The notes under the pieces: model-generated
What the model saw: the letters and a program-made list of their open reading frames with translations, nothing else
Databases searched by the model: none
What the model was told of the DNA's origin: nothing
From: Chondrosia reniformis
Taxonomy: Eukaryota; Porifera; Demospongiae; Chondrillida; Chondrillidae
Direction: 5' to 3'
Length of the DNA stretch: 64,000 nt
NCBI GenBank assembly: GCA_947172415.1
Contig: OX359197.1
Span: forward strand, 2,294,001 to 2,358,000
Translations under genes and position numbers: made by a program
Part shown: positions 62,531 through 64,000 of the stretch, piece by piece
How positions within the stretch are numbered: the stretch's first letter is position 1
Layout: every line of letters starts with the position of its first letter

Positions 62531-63523
62531 CTAGCTCTCCTGTGATAGAAAAAAGAACCAACCAGCCTTCAAGCTCCACTGAAAGGAATTCAAATCTGTC
62601 CATGTTCACTAGATCCCCTGTGAAACGCAAACTTCATTTCATTGAAAAGGGCCAAAACCATGCTGCACATGAACTTATGATGAATGTCAAACAACTGAGC
62701 AAAGTGAAACAGTCCAGCCCAGAAGTCATTAACTCAGCATATAGCCCTTGGAAGGCATCTGGATACATTAGGGTACAGCACAAGAAGCTGCTTTGGGTTC
62801 ACAATAATATTGCTAAACTTTCTATAGCAGACAGAGCAGTCATCAAATCACCAACAGGCTGGCTGCATGGTGATATCATTGATGCCGCTCAAAACATCCT
62901 GAGTCAACAATTTGGGATCCCTGGATTTCAATCTGTTTCACTTAGGCCATGGTTTAACTTCAATGTCATGCTTGAGGAGTTCATTCAAATCCTCCATAAT
63001 GGAAAGGATCACTGGATAACTATCACCACTATTGGTGAGAAACACCCTGAGGTATTTGTTTTTGACAGCTTATACTATAGGGCATCAGATTCTATCCAAC
63101 AGCAGATTGCTTCCATACTTCAGACAGATGAGGAAGTGATCACCTTAAAGTTTCCTAAAGTGAGCATGCAACAGAATAGCTCTTGACTGTGGAGTGTATG
63201 CTACAGCTTACGCCACAGCACTTTGCTTAAGGGAATCACCATCAAAGCTCCTATTTGATGATAATTTGATGCGCCCTCACCTCATCAAGTGTTTGCAGGA
63301 AGGCCACTTCACTATGTTTCCTGTAAGGCAAACAAGGAGGAAGATAACCATCAAGGCAATACAGCCTACCCCCATCCATTGTATTTGCTGGATGCAAAAC
63401 GTTGAGGGCATTCAGATGATTGAGTGCAGTGCTTGCAAGGACTGGTTCCATGTGAATTGTATTTCTACCACTCAGTCAGTGCTAAACTGCACTGATTAAC
63501 CTAGGTTTTGTAAAGACTGTAAT

Positions 63524-64000
63524 TAAACTGCATGTTGATCAACAATTTCACCGTATGATAACAGTACCAATTGTTTAATCTTATAATTAATGCTTTACTA
63601 TAATCTGAAATATCATGTTTACCCCAACCATTCATGTCTCCTAATTTAGCAGAAGAAAATGCACAATGAAAATGGATAGAGCCCAAATTAAAGACTCACC
63701 CCCCACATGAATTGATACAATACTAAGACTTGTACATGCACAACTAATGGATATTTCACAGTCTAATCTTGACTCACCCCACACAAAATCGATAAGTTAC
63801 TACATTGACTCATACACTGGGCGCGTACACGTACAAAGAATGGATATTTCAATAAAGATTCACCTCCACAACTACACTAGACTCGTACGTACACACACAA
63901 CAAAATGATATTCGGATTTTGACTAGATTTGTACATGCACAACAAATACAAGTGGCAGCCAAAATGGTCTTGATCAATGCATGGCTGCCCTGGACCACTT
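63524..64000. other. Right flank with degenerate tandem units
   Basis: Imperfect units containing GACT.GTACATGCACAAC and AATGGATATTTC recur at about 63728, 63805, 63880 and 63925 with CACCCC/CACCTCC spacers. No gene is seen. Confidence 0.5.

Larger units (their letters stand above)
59741..63523 (+). pseudogene. Ginger-like transposon: integrase + Ulp1 protease + PHD finger
   Basis: From ATG 59741: an N-terminal basic block (YPKECSTTRKRGIRKKAKKF), a probable intron (about 59953-60109), an H2C2 zinc-binding module (GCHVDATAGHKG ... GCDICQ) split by a second intron (60269-60906), then the integrase core (IGIDFVGPL; PYHPQANGFDERFNQTL). A GPY-like tail follows (FLGPYTIHCVLPHGTYML), then a 25-residue repeat linker, a Ulp1-like protease (HWITI; VFVFDSLY; DCGVYA) and a PHD finger (HCICW..., IECSACKDWFHVNC). 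No reverse transcriptase or LTR is seen, which fits Ginger DNA transposons better than a Gypsy retroelement. Lesions include a TGA just before YQIGIDF, loss of the second catalytic Asp (now Tyr in YQDREF), and frame changes near 61650, 61755, 62405 and 63185. Its terminal inverted repeats were not found. Confidence 0.8.

Noticed and set aside
59741..63523. Reading this as a Gypsy LTR retrotransposon
   Set aside because: There is no protease, reverse transcriptase, RNase H or LTR in the window next to it, and the Ulp1 and PHD parts plus introns fit Ginger elements better.
1..64000. Bacterial defence, CRISPR or operon features
   Set aside because: The sequence is clearly eukaryotic with spliced genes; no CRISPR-like spaced repeats were seen, and the tandem arrays have no unique spacers.

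Overview
This is a stretch of an AT-rich, intron-dense metazoan genome. The best guess is a sponge, probably a demosponge. The reasons are a complete one-copy talin with about 52 short coding exons and mostly 60-300 bp introns, a Death-NACHT receptor of the kind amplified in sponges, and a heavy load of small Tc1/mariner-type elements. The species is inferred, not shown.

Layout. 1-2733 (minus) holds an unidentified multi-exon gene, of which I see exon-like blocks only. It is divergent from a three-exon LRMDA/C10orf11-like leucine-rich repeat gene on the plus strand (3043-4340). Convergent to that is talin, which fills 5443-42335 on the minus strand. Its FERM head lies at 29.5-42.3 kb and its helical rod plus C-terminal actin-binding (THATCH) region at 5.4-22.9 kb. 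Talin introns carry most of the mobile DNA: palindromic MITEs, foldback elements, minisatellites, and in the 6.7-kb intron 14 a composite of broken elements. That composite includes a Rep-like gene of CRESS-DNA-virus type, a Tc1-like transposase truncated into a Gypsy protease fragment, and a tiny MITE.

Upstream of talin there is a direct duplication of about 160 bp near the probable promoter, then a frame-broken intronless BTB-BACK pseudogene (44190-45444, minus). A nine-exon Death-NACHT gene follows on the plus strand (46597-55874; 932 residues by my splice model). From 55.9 to 59.7 kb I see only possible exon remnants and a 510-bp inverted-repeat element whose pre-insertion sequence survives in a nearby copy. 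The right end (59741-63523) is a decayed Ginger-like element: a Gypsy-type integrase joined to a 25-residue repeat linker, a Ulp1-like cysteine protease and a PHD finger, with a pogo/CENP-B-like fragment inside one of its introns.

How they fit together. Talin links integrins to actin, LRMDA is a small LRR protein, and the NACHT gene is a putative innate sensor; nothing suggests they act as a unit. I found no tRNA, rRNA or CRISPR. Exon boundaries are read by eye from GT/AG signals, reading frame and recalled family resemblance; none was checked with software. In talin the phases close exactly if one short exon of length 2 mod 3 is still hidden in intron 14 and one base in exon 25 is surplus.
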